Of a stretch of DNA of 64,000 nt, positions 11,001-22,072 are shown piece by piece; the stretch's first letter is position 1; each line of letters starts with the position of its first letter. The position numbers were made by a program, and so were the translations under genes. The notes below the pieces were generated by a model that saw only the letters and a program-made list of their open reading frames with translations, made no database searches and had not been told where the DNA came from. Source of the DNA: Helianthus annuus (lineage: Eukaryota; Streptophyta; Magnoliopsida; Asterales; Asteraceae); the NCBI RefSeq assembly GCF_002127325.2, contig NC_035433.2, forward strand, positions 147,882,435 to 147,946,434, read 5' to 3'.

Positions 11001-14000
11001 TTACTTTAAGTATGCTTTAATAATTTTTATGTATAAGTAATTTTTAAATGTTTTTTTTATAGCAGACATACGTGATGCGCTCGCATAGCACATCACGCAT
11101 CGCGCATCAGATTTTTGGACTAAACGCATCGGAGCGCATCACACAATTTAAAACCAAGACGCTGAGAGACCAAGATCCTTGAATTTAACATACCCGGAAA
11201 TCAGATTCTACATCTTGAACGGGTTGTAGTGTTCTATGAAGGCGTTTCTTAAATAAAAGTTGTCGATTTATATAATTCCAAGCATCTACTTGCTCTTGCT
11301 GAACCATGCATCCATCATCACCACGTGGGTTTTGTTGGTTATCATGCCTAAACCCTTCTCGCTTCCGTCCCTTATAACCCTAGTCCACAAAGAAAAAAAT
11401 AGATAATAAAAGCACTAGTTTAGTGGAGTATAAACAAGCTAGTTTAGCGGGTTGGATTATACAAAGTTGCAAATCATGCCAACCCAAACCCGACACGAAT
11501 TGCCACCTCTAAAGTTATTATAGCAGACAAACCTCGGTTCGAGCACATGTTTCTTTATCATGAAGACATGCAATTTGTATGGTCTGAGAGTTAATCTTAT
11601 GGTTACAACGATGATCGTCTGTAGCATGAAGCTCACATCTTCCATAGAAACCAACCTTATCATTGTCGGCTCCTTCAACCTCACTTTGGAGTAAACCCTA
11701 TATACAAACACACAATCATATTACCACTAACGATAGAAAAATAATACATCTTACAATCCTCTTTACGGTTTGTAAAAAAGTCATTGGTTTTGACCCATTA
11801 ACCACCAACCCACCACCCATTTCGCTACCCCTAGCACAGGGGCATACAAATAAACATCAAATTTGTAACCGATGTTATTGAGTCTACTAATCATTCTGTA
11901 TACTATAAAAAAAATGCTATTTTGTCACATCAATCAACTTTGACATTAACCACCTTTAGCCCCTCAACTTTAATAATATATTTAGCCCCTCAACTTTGAT
12001 AATGACATGTTTAGCTCCTTAACTAAACAACTTTAGCCCCTCAACTTTAATAATGACATGTATAGCCTCTCAACTTTAATAATAAACAACTTTAGCCTCT
12101 CAATATTAATAATGACAACTTTAGCCTCTCAACTTCAATAATAAACAGCTTTAGCCCTCAACTTAAATAATGACGTGTTTAGCCTCTCAACTTTAAAAAT
12201 AAACAATTTTAGCCCCTCAATTTTAAAAATGACATGTTGAGCCCCTCAACTTTAATAATGACATGTTTAGCCCCTTAACTAAAACATCAAACAACTATAA
12301 CTCTTGCAATTTGCTTATTTTTGAACCCGCTGCGAAGCGCAGGTGGTATCCCACTAGTTTTATAAAATAAAAAATACGGACTTTATGGGAGATTAAGACC
12401 TTTTGATGGGCACACCAGGGATGGAAGTGAATTGCACAGTCCATAACTCTGCACCTTATACAACATCCACCAGGACGTTTACACATTGAACAAACCTGCA
12501 AGTCAAATCAAAGCATTGACATTTTTCTATAATTTAGATTCGTGGACAACATACAGTTAACTTTATTGAGTTAAGGTCTAACCACATTTCCTTTGGGACA
12601 GCAAGCACCAGACACATCAAAAGCACTCATGGTGTCCACATTCGGGCATCGTGTGCCAGGTGTCCAAAGTCCACAAACCATATGAATCCACTGCTTCACA
12701 GTGGGGTCAAAAATTCCTGCCGTAACACTATTGTTTACCACTTTGTCATTAACAGGATAGGATAAATTCTTGACCAACGGATCAGCTACTGAATATGTCC
12801 TTGTATGTTCACAAATAATATTTTGGGGTGCATCCATATTAAATTGAGTTTCTTGTAATTCCGTAACGACATTCCATGCATTCAAAAGGCTTCTCACAAT
12901 GTTATTACTGTTAACAGCCCGAGTCATGACCCCACCTTCATAACCACATAGAACGCATGCCTAAATGCCAATAAAACAACAAATCAACTAAAATGTTTTA
13001 TAAGTTGTTGCAGAATTTTAACACACACGCACACACACGAACACACGAACGATGATGATGCCATCACTAGCCCAAATTGATACATGAAGGGCTGTTAACG
13101 AACTGAACTTTCAACGAACCGTTCGTGAATCGTTCGGCAGGAAGTTCGCTTACGTTCGTTTAAGAAACGAACGAACACGAACAAGAAATTTCGTTCGTTA
13201 AGTTAAATGAATGAACATGAACAAAGATTTGCATTTGTTCGTTTATGTATTCGTTTATGTTCATTTGTGTTCGTTCATAAAAGGTTTTTATATGTTGTAT
13301 TTTTATTTTATTGTTTTGAGTTTTTAAGAATCGTCTCCCCCGACATCCCTCATATGATCATTTCAATTTCAGTTTGTGTTAATCATCTTTCCGATAATCA
13401 TGTCAATTGTGTTCGGATAATTATGTTAAATGCTTATTTACTTTTTGGTAGATTCTTCATAATTTTTGTGATGAAAAATGCAGATTTTATTCTAAAATGA
13501 ATATATGTTTAGGCGAATTCATTTGTGTTCATAAACATTGTTTGTGTTCATTTATGTTCATGAACGTTTATTTGAGTTCATTTGCATTTGGTAAGTGTTC
13601 GTGAACAATTCATAACACGTTCATATCCTTAATGAACGAACACAAACACGGCCTTGTTCATGTTCGTTCGGTTCTTTACAGCCCTGGATGCATGTCAATC
13701 AATTAGGCATGAATTGGCCTTTAATTTGAAGTTGAAAAGTTTCTTACCATATTAGTGGCATTTTCTCTGCACGGTCTACAATACCAATCATTCTTGGGAA
13801 CTTTTGAAATTCCATAACAAGCCTGATGCACCTGCATAACACCATATAAAAGTTTCTTAAAATCTATAAAGGATTAAAGGTTACTATAATCAAAGTATAC
13901 AAATTAAGGAACATGGTGAAGGGCGTACTTTAATCAAACATTTGTTGCACTCCAACAAGCAATTCAATTCATCGTTATTTAAGGTTCCACAAACATTGCA

Positions 14001-17000
14001 GAATTTATCCACATCTGGAGTTGATTTGCATGTTAACTCCTTAGGGGATCTATACCATAAGCTATTCATGTTATCATACAGTCTATGGACAAAAGTAATC
14101 ATTGTCCAAACAATCCAAATTCAAATATAACTAATACCTTGATATATCTTCTACCCCATGGAGATTATGACTTTTTCCATCATTCTTCAAGTTATCTTGA
14201 GGTATTGAAGTTATGTTCTTTGGAGGTGTAACAAAACCGGAATCTTTTTCTGATGATCAGAGAGCATTCGAATAAGTTAGTGTTTGGTATGATGGAATCT
14301 TCAATAACGTAATTTTTTTAACGATTTTAAAACTTCAACTATATTAACTTTTATTTTCTTAAATAATTTATTACAGGTTTTAGCCAGTTATTATTGTATT
14401 TAATATGTTCTTAAAAGATCGATTAAATTTATAAATTGAAAACTATACACTCTAACAATAACTAATACCAAAAAATTATATTAAAATTTAAAACTCACTC
14501 CACTCCTGCCAACCAAAAGTATAACGTGGGTAAAAGACCCAAATTTTTTTTATTTTTTTTTTCATACGCATGGTTTTTTTTTTTCATACCCAAAATTAAT
14601 TCAAGATAAATGAAGTTAGATACATTAATGTCCTATATTAGTTAGAGATAACATACCTTCTACAATTAATTCATATAGGCTACGTTTGCGAATCTTCTTA
14701 CTTTTTCGCCTTTTTTTGGTGCCAAAATCGCTATCTGAGGTTTCAGTTGCATCACTATCACTGCATACTGTGTGGCAGTTATCCTCTTTAAAGCTAGAAA
14801 ATCTATCTGTCTGTCTTCCTTCTCTGATTACAGATTTGCTTAACGTTTTAATCAGTGGTTTCTTCACAAATTCATCTTTAACAGGGGAACATCTTTTGGA
14901 ATTTTTAATAACCCTTTTAAGAGACAGAATCTTTGCGGGTTTAGATGTATCACCATTTGAGATAATACCATACCTCCCGCATACTATCGGTCTAGTGAAT
15001 CTTTTACAAGGCAATTCTTGTTTCCAAACACTCTTTGTTTTCGAAAACTCCAAATCGATCCGTACCTTCTTTCCACGCGATGATGATTCGGGACTTTCGA
15101 CAAAATCATCATAGCCTCGTTTTTGAGTCTTACATAAAAATCCCTTTCTATATTCAGTAGATATCGAAGAAATAGGGGAAGCGGGGAACGGTTTTCCGAG
15201 AATTTTGAATTTTGTTTCTCGTTTTCTTTTTCTAGATTCGAATTCTTTCTGAAGTGTATTCATTGGAGTACGGTTTTCATGCATTGGGGCTTGATTCGGT
15301 ACTTTCTTTAATCTTAAAGAGTCTATAACCCTAAGCTCGTCAACAAGACTACGAGTTGACCGATCAGGAACTGATTTTAACTGCGTTCCATTTCTGGAAT
15401 CGCTTTTACGCGAAAACCCACCATATCCAGTGTTGCTACAATCATCAGAGGACCAATTTTTGGCACAATCAGTGGTTTGTGCATCATCGGTACATGAATC
15501 TCCATTGCTGATTTTGACTGACGCTTGAGTCAAAGCAGGGGCTGAGCATTTAGATGAGATATTAGACATAACCTGCTCCTTCATGCAGTCAACACTCTGA
15601 ACAGGTTGGTCAATGCTTTTGACAATGACATCAGAAGTTTGGTCAATGACATCAACTCTATCCTCTAAACACTTTCCTGCCATTTTGTTAGGAACATCTT
15701 TCCATTGGAAAGCGTTGAATTCCACTTTTTTTGAATTTGGTTTTATTGTTTCTCCAATTTTACCTACGGAAATAGATCCATCACGCAAAGTGCAATCCTT
15801 TTGCACATTAGAAGTAGATATTGTAGGGGCTCTGATTTTTGATGGTTCTCCAAAAGCACTGAGAAAACGTTTTCCGTCGAGATTTGACTTTTCAACCATA
15901 TGGTTTCTTGGTACCAGACAGCTGCAGGAAATTTTTTAATGTAAATTCAGAATTGTGATTGCAGATATGTAAAAAAATAAGGATGATTAAATGAAAGGAA
16001 AGTTGTACAACGAATTACTATTTCTTAATTATTTTGTAGTAATTTTTAGTCACCTTGGCAGTGGAGGACCTGTTTGATAAGGGTTGTTCAGCACTCCGTT
16101 TTTTCCTATTTGAAATGATGTTTCTTGTGTTACTGCAGAATATTTTCATTATGAACCAAAAAATCAATAATCTGTGTGATAAAAATAAACATTTACCAGA
16201 AACTACAGCTGATTTCTCTGCAGCATTAACAGTCCAAGAAGTAGTTCCAGAATGAACAGGTTTTGTCGCAAGTTCTGGAATTTTATATGTGCTTGCGGTT
16301 GATGTTGATGGAACTTTTATTGGACTCCATAAATTTCCATTTAACGGATCGCCTGAATTTATTTTCATTATTCTATTAGATCTAGGAGGGTGGTTAATTA
16401 AAATGAACTAAAAAGTCAATAATCTCTAGTGCTATGCAGTTAATATCGGTGATATCGATACATCGGTCCCCATGTAAAATATCGGTGTCAAATATTGGTC
16501 AGAATATCGGGTACCAATATTAAGAATATCGGGTACCGATATTATCGGCGATATTGACCGACATTTCACCGATTTTCCCGATATCAATACCTTTCTTCTT
16601 AGTTCTACCATTCGTCTTTCTTCTTATTGCTGCTATTAGTTTTTTAAGTCTTAATTGTTAATTGTTAGTGTTAAATTTTAGTGTTTTAGGTCTTAATCAG
16701 TTCCTGCTTGCTACAATTGTTATTGTTTTGCAAGTTGCTAAAGGTTAATTTGTGAATGGTAGGAGAGTATACTGAATTGTTAGTGTTAAATTGCTATATA
16801 TATATAAATTCTGCATGAGTGCATGATATTAAAATCACCGATATCCCACCACGGTAACCGATATCTCAAATATCGGTCCTTGACCGATATCCAATATTTT
16901 ATCGCACTAACTGCATAGCTCTAGTGATAAAAAATAAACATTTACCAGAAATTACAGATGATTTCTCTGCAGCATTAGCAGTCCAAGAGGTAGTTCCAGA

Positions 17001-20000
17001 ATAACCAGCTTTTGTTGCAAGTTCTGGAATTATATACGTGCTTGCATTTGATTTTGATGGAAATTTTATTGGACTCCATAAATTTCCATTTAAAGGGTTG
17101 CCTGAATTTATTTTCAATATTTTATAAGATCTAAGAGGGTAAAGAGAACGAACTTAAAAAAAGTAAGTAAATTATCTAGGGATGAAAACAAACATTTACC
17201 GGAAATTACAGCCGATTTCTCCGTACCACTAGCAGTCCAAGAAGCAGTTCCAGAATGAACAGGTTTTGTTGCATGCTCTGGAATTTTATATGTATTCGCA
17301 GTTGATTTTGATGGGATTTTTATCGAACTCCATAGATCTCCATTTAAAGGCTTGCCTGATACATTTTGGTCCTTTTCAAGTCCACAGAAGGACGAAACAT
17401 TTGATGAGGGTGTATCTGAATTCATTACTCTTATACCCTCTACGTTTGACGTTGATGAGGTCATGTTAGAAGAAGCGTTCATAATCACAGATGAAAACAC
17501 CATTGATGGCGCTCTTGATATCAAAGACGGTCTCGGAGAGTCATGTTTTAACGCTTTCCCTTTGTCCATAAGCTTGTAATTTTCCATATCATTAAAACCA
17601 AGCTTGGAAATCCGAGATTCGACATATTGCTTAGGTGTCTTATCTTTAGGATTATTAAAGTGTGAAAATAGCATGGAATTAACTGAATCTGCAACTACGT
17701 CACCTTTCAGTTGCTCAGGTTGAAAAGCGGTTCTTGTGCTATAGGCTCCAAACCCGAGACTAGAAACCCCTAACCGGTTTTGTCCTTCCATTGAACCGGA
17801 TTTAGCTACTTGAACAGCACAGTTAACAACTTGCTTGCTTTCCTTTGTAATTCTATTACTGCCTGCTACATCTATTTTAAGGGAAAAAACGAATTCTTAG
17901 TTTATTTATTCGAACTAGAAGTATTAAAGTAGACAAATCAGGCGGGTTGGATAACACATCAAAACATGTTTGATTCAGGTTGGGATGCCCAAAATGCTAC
18001 TTGTACGAAAGTATTATTATTTTTTTTTTTTATAAATTAGTGTGTCAAATATGAACAAGACAACTATATAATTCCAATAATAAACTATTGTGCTTTAATG
18101 CCACTGAAAAATATGAACAAGACAACTATATTATTTCAATAATAAACTATTGTGCTTTAATGCCATTAGACATACACTTTTGTCAGTTTTCAGTTTGTTT
18201 GACATGTTCCCGGCCCATTTGACCGTTTTCCTTTTAAGCTACTTATTTTCCAATTTCCCATTTGCCTGTTAGAAATAATAGTTTTAAAAAGCACGCCTCG
18301 GGCGATCTGAGGCGCAGGTGTTTGGGCCTTTTCGCTCAGTGCCTAAAGTAAATACAAGAAGCTCCCAAAAGACGCAGATTTTAGGGTTCTTTTGAGAGCT
18401 TTTGGCCTGAGGTGCACGCCTCATGTATCTGAGGCGTTTTTATGCAAATAATGTTGTACCTTGGGTTTTCTGGTTTGTACATGTAGGTAAACTGGTATAA
18501 AAACCTTATTTATAGCTATATTTTGGGTAAAAGAAGCTAAAAACCTATGGTATATATATTATAGGATATGTAAAAAAATATATATAATCACATTGCGCCT
18601 CGGGTATGAAAAGCCCACCGCTTTTGCGCTTTGCGCCTCAATTTTAGACCTCGTCGCTTTTGTACGCTTATTGCTTTTTAGTTTTTAAAACCAATATCTT
18701 GATTCAACCCATTCATAGATAAAAGCTCAAAATTGCTATCTCCAACTAGAATGCCAAGGCAGGAAGAAAACAAGTTTAAATAAAAGAGAGAGAGAGAGAG
18801 AGAGACATAGCAGAAACACACCATTATAAATCCGCCGCTGTGAGGAAACCAACTCCAATGGATGGCCAACTCTGCTTATTGTAGTATTGAAACACGGTAC
18901 TTCCGATATCCCCAATGTTTGATTCTGCTGAGATGGTTGTCCTAGTCTCAGTTCAATATTGGAGGAAACCTTAGTTTTTTCCATTTTATCATCATCCCTG
19001 TAATTGTTTGTTTTATCAGAGTATGTTGGAACAGATTTAAAAACATTATCCATGTCACCAGTCAACTTTGAAACTGATAAACGAGACACATGCCGCTCGG
19101 TAGTCTTGTTAGCTGGCCCACCATGTGCATTGCTCCGAGATGTTTCAGTAAAGCCATTTGGTAATTTACATTTATCAAGGGCGTGAACATAATTCTGATT
19201 TGAACAACCTGGAGATATCAATGGATGTGGTCTAGAAGGACCAACATAATTGGACAGATCAGCAAGTTTCGTCTCATTGGATACCCTCTCGTTACTTTTT
19301 GCCACGTCAGCTGCTGTGGAGTATCCTTCAGGCCAGTTCCATCCACATTGATCTTCAGGTATCCTAATCTAAAGCATGATAAAAACATCACCTACCAGTG
19401 TTCTTGGTGCTTCAATAACATGCCAATAAGAAATACAATTTTCAATGATAAAACCAAAAATACCACATGACTGGAGCATGTTACGTGTGTTTCTTAGATA
19501 AAGGTCCATGGTAAAAATCGGATACACATAGATCAAAACTAATTTAAATAATGCAAATCTTCTACTTTCTTGAATGAGTAAAATGCCATTTTCGTCCCTG
19601 AGGTTTGGCCAGTTTTGCGACTTTCGTCCAAAGGTTTGTTTTTTCGCGTCTGGATCCAAAAGGTTTGAAATCTTGCCATTTTCATCCGGCTCGTTAACTC
19701 CATCCATTTTTCTCCAGTCAGGGGCATTTTCGTCTTTTATTTAACTTAAAGGGCAATTTGGTTTTTTCACTTTACGTACATGCATTTAGCATAATGTACA
19801 AGTATTCAAAACCCTTTAAGTTAACAAAAAAGAAGGAATTACCCCTAGCTTAGCGGAGAAAAATGGATGGAGTTAATGGGCCGGAAGAAAATGGCAAGAT
19901 TTCAAATCTTCTGGATCCAGATGCGGAAAAACAAATCTTTGGACGAAAGCCGCAAAACTGGCCAAACCTCAGGGACGAATTGGCATTTTACTCTTCTTGA

Positions 20001-22029
20001 ATCTTTCCTAACAGGTAATCACATGACGGAGAATATATAAACTTACCCCAAACTTAGATAAGTAGACTTTTCGCCACTGAGCTATGGTCTCACCACTATC
20101 CATATGGACCGCATCTCCGGGGTTAACATCCGGCAGACCTGAATGCTGCATGCAAGAAGCAAAATGAATAAACCTTAAAGGGTTTTTATATACATAACCA
20201 TTTTCGTAAGATCCCATGATTAATCCAAAAGACGTATACTCAAAAACTACCTCTGAAAACTTAGAGATTGACATGTGAATACCATGACATGAGCAAACAA
20301 CCCCAAGGAGTCCACTGTTGCTGAGAAACAGATCACCGCCTTCCAAAATAAAATACCCAAGATTAGAGCGTATCGGCAAAACCTGCAACAAAATTGATGT
20401 AAACACTCACTTGCATACAGACAAAACACGCGTGGCAAACCACTTGTGGGTAGAGATAACTGATGATGAACAGATGCGCTGTGAAGCTTCCCATGCTGAG
20501 CTGGCACGTTTTTCAGAGAAGTAAAGCCGTTTGATTGTTCATGTAAAGAAGATGCAGCATTTGTTTCATCGCTTTCTAAAGACCTGATTGGAACAAGTGG
20601 ACGGCTATTTATTTTGGACTTCAAGTAGCGGTTATCAATGTTTTCTGATGAGGGCTTGGGGGGACCGAATGAAGATTCATGTCCTGTGGTACCCACAATA
20701 GAGCTACTATTGTAGACACGAACATTACTGGATGGATTGGATGGCTTTGAGGTCAATACTTGTTGGGAATCATATTGTGAGAAAGCTGGTGGTCCGGAAA
20801 GCAGGGTGAAAAATGGAGTTCCCATTACAGATAGGCTTGAGTTGTATAAATTGAAATTTGTAGTTTGAAACAAGGGGTCAGCCATCAGTTTCCGGGTTGA
20901 TGAAGATGGTTCTTGCACAATATGTGGATAAGTGTAACGACTTGAATTGGTCATCTACATTAAAAATAAAGTTATCAAACTTGTATGTCGAAACATAACC
21001 AACTTTGTCTCAAACATGTTGGCATAACTTGTGTTTTATCAAAACAAGGTCTGAAAATTTACAGATAATTTGAGTAATGATGAAACATATACATGCGTAC
21101 ATAACTACATACATAAGAGAATATTAAGGCATGATTGCATGCCACAAAAAGAATATTTCTAGAGGTGTCCGGTGTCCCAATCTGATAGTACATCCATTCA
21201 AATGTGCATAGATAGTCTAAGGCATACAATCTAATTTCCACATACCTAATCGTCAGGACGACAGCGTCACATCCAATTTTCATGCCCTAAAACTTTTATC
21301 ACATCTCCTATTCCCTCCATCTAATATAAATAAACCTTCCGCTCAAACCGTAAATAAAAACACATAACTCTAGAGTTCCATATCTCTTCCCAATATAAAA
21401 TTTCCACTTTATAGGTCTAAATAATACATCTATAGTTCAAATCATCACAATGTCACTAAACAGTTGCAAATGCAGTCCATAAATTGCATAAACCTAGTGC
21501 ATGTGGCATACACTATACTACACATATTCACTTCAACAAAACCTAACAACATTCATGAACAACTCTAGCAGATAATACTGTAAACAACAACAATAAGTAT
21601 AACATATTCAATATTCACAGTTATAAGTAACAGATAAACACAAAAACAGTAACGGAGGTTACCGAAGCCCTAGAAACTTCCTGTGACTGAACTCGAGTAA
21701 CCGGAGACGATGAGTGCCACGTGGCACCACCACATTTGCAAACACAGTCAACAAATTACACAAAATCAGTGCATGTAGTACACTACACATATTAGCTTTA
21801 CCAAAACCTAACAAAATTCACAAACAATACTGTAAACAACACAGATAATTATAATAATAATAATTATAACATATTCAATATTCACAGTTATTAAGTAACA
21901 GATAAACGCAAGAACAGTAACGGAGGTTACCGAAGCCCTAGAAACTTCCTGTGACTGAACTTGAGTAACCGGAGACGATGAGTGCCACGTGGCACCACCA
22001 CATGTGCTCATCTGCCATTGATTATCCAT
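8035..22029 (-). CDS. Trithorax/Set1-like histone lysine methyltransferase (PHD, extended PHD, SET, post-SET)
   Basis: Twenty-one exons on the complement: 21931-22029, 20411-20954, 20251-20339, 20047-20145, 18822-19368, 17200-17871, 16946-17101, 16197-16352, 16054-16132, 14657-15921, 14138-14249, 13929-14082, 13748-13831, 12583-12960, 12400-12495, 11533-11697, 11194-11379, 10488-10601, 9338-9520, 9152-9196, 8035-8169. The total is 5358 nt, 1785 residues, TGA stop. Residues 1301-1352 form a PHD finger (CNVC..HQACYG..WYCRPC). Residues 1353 to about 1565 are an extended PHD with CVLC, WIHMVC, CSMC and HPWCAH. SET spans about 1641-1765 with EYVGE, NHSCQPNC (1722 on) and YDYHF. Post-SET is CSCNSNNC at 1773-1780. 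The SET type predicts nuclear H3K4-type methylation. The long N-terminus is mostly low-complexity but has a conserved CSCHG block near 230. There are no PWWP or FYR domains, unlike ATX1/2. ATG 22029 is the first in frame. Confidence 0.88.
8290..8803. mobile_element. Foldback element, ggcaaattgg family
   Basis: Left end ggcaaattggatttaaat and right end atttaaatccaatttgcc are inverted, and the complementarity continues almost to the centre near 8555, through ttttgattagaacgagg and its complement. The 514 bp therefore fold on themselves nearly end to end. It lies in the intron between the last two exons of the SET gene. A relative sharing the inner arms is at 24496-25050. Confidence 0.8.
9865..10233. 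mobile_element. MULE-type MITE, gagtaaaatgcc family
   Basis: It starts gagtaaaatgccatttccg and ends in atggcattcactc, flanked by a perfect 9-bp duplication aaaagaaaa at 9856-9864 and 10234-10242. Nine base pairs is typical of Mutator-like elements. Non-coding, in an intron of the SET gene. Confidence 0.85.
10739..11157. mobile_element. MITE-like element rich in gcgcat/atgcgc
   Basis: Ends ttggttttaaaatgcg and its complement acaatttaaaaccaa enclose arms rich in gatgcg/cgcatc words. No target duplication was identified. It is intronic in the SET gene. Confidence 0.65.
11908..12357. mobile_element. Helitron-like element with a minisatellite body
   Basis: The right end carries a short hairpin (ctgcg aag cgcag at 12330-12341) followed by ccactag and then T, matching the CTRR end and T target of Helitrons. 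The body at 11940-12290 is about a dozen imperfect copies of a unit close to agcccctcaactttaata. The left boundary is uncertain. It is intronic in the SET gene. Confidence 0.6.
13087..13686. mobile_element. hAT-type MITE, gaacgaac family
   Basis: Begins aagggctgttaacgaac and ends ctttacagccctg, flanked by gatacatg at 13079-13086 and gatgcatg at 13687-13694, an 8-bp duplication with one mismatch. It is a relative of 2546-3011, in an intron of the SET gene between PHD exons. Confidence 0.75.
16197..17354 (-). repeat. Tandem triplication of a 156-nt coding exon
   Basis: Exons 16197-16352 and 16946-17101 are each exactly 156 nt, begin with the same phase (gc completing a glycine codon) and encode about 52 residues starting NPLNGNLWSP or DPLNGNLWSP. 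A third copy, KPLNGDLWSS onward, is the 3' end of the larger exon 17200-17871. All three end in KSAVIS-like sequence before a gtaaatg donor. The intron next to each copy is also similar (tcaataatct and aataaacatttaccag), so the duplicated unit included intron. The repeats occupy about residues 632-787 of the protein. Confidence 0.9.
16432..16918. mobile_element. hAT-type MITE, cgatat family
   Basis: Ends ctatgcagttaatatcgg and cgcactaactgcatag are flanked by a perfect 8-bp duplication ctctagtg (16424-16431 and 16919-16926). The interior is rich in atcggt/accgat. It interrupts the intron between two of the triplicated exons and so is younger than that duplication. A relative is at 43482-43898. 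Confidence 0.88.
18281..18692. mobile_element. MITE-like element rich in gcctc/gaggc
   Basis: Ends gttttaaaaagcacgcctc and gctttttagtttttaaaac are inverted, with ggcgc-rich arms inside. No clear target duplication was seen. It lies in an intron of the SET gene. Confidence 0.6.
18785..18806. repeat. (GA)n microsatellite
   Basis: About ten GA units lie just downstream (in gene orientation) of the donor at 18821. Confidence 0.8.
19576..19993. mobile_element. MULE-type MITE, gagtaaaatgcc family
   Basis: Starts gagtaaaatgccattttcg and ends tggcattttactc, flanked by a perfect 9-bp duplication ttcttgaat (19567-19575 and 19994-20002). It lies in the intron between exons 18822-19368 and 20047-20145 of the SET gene. 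Confidence 0.88.
21463..22010 (-). repeat. Tandem duplication covering the first coding exon of the SET gene
   Basis: The segment about 21463-21735 matches about 21737-22010. Both contain acagtaacggaggttaccg, gaagccctagaaacttcc and gccacgtggcaccacc. The distal copy retains the splice donor of exon 1 but has lost the ATG region, and no good acceptor stands before it, so it is probably a relic rather than an extra exon. Confidence 0.8.
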
Positions 22030-22048
22030 ACCGAACGAGCTCAAATCA

Positions 22049-22072
22049 TCAAACACGAACAACTTCTTCCAT
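22049..22072 (-). promoter_or_regulatory. Possible seven-codon upstream ORF before the SET gene
   Basis: An ATG at 22072 opens a frame encoding MEEVVRV and stops at 22049, 19 nt before the main ATG at 22029. It would act on translation only if the transcript starts upstream of it, which is not known. The surrounding 22073-22200 has the look of a 5' leader and promoter, but no confident TATA box was assigned. Confidence 0.3.

Noticed and set aside
21663..21740. The duplicated exon-1 copy as a genuine second exon of the SET gene
   Set aside because: The donor is kept but there is no convincing acceptor on its 5' side in gene orientation, and the model without it is in frame.
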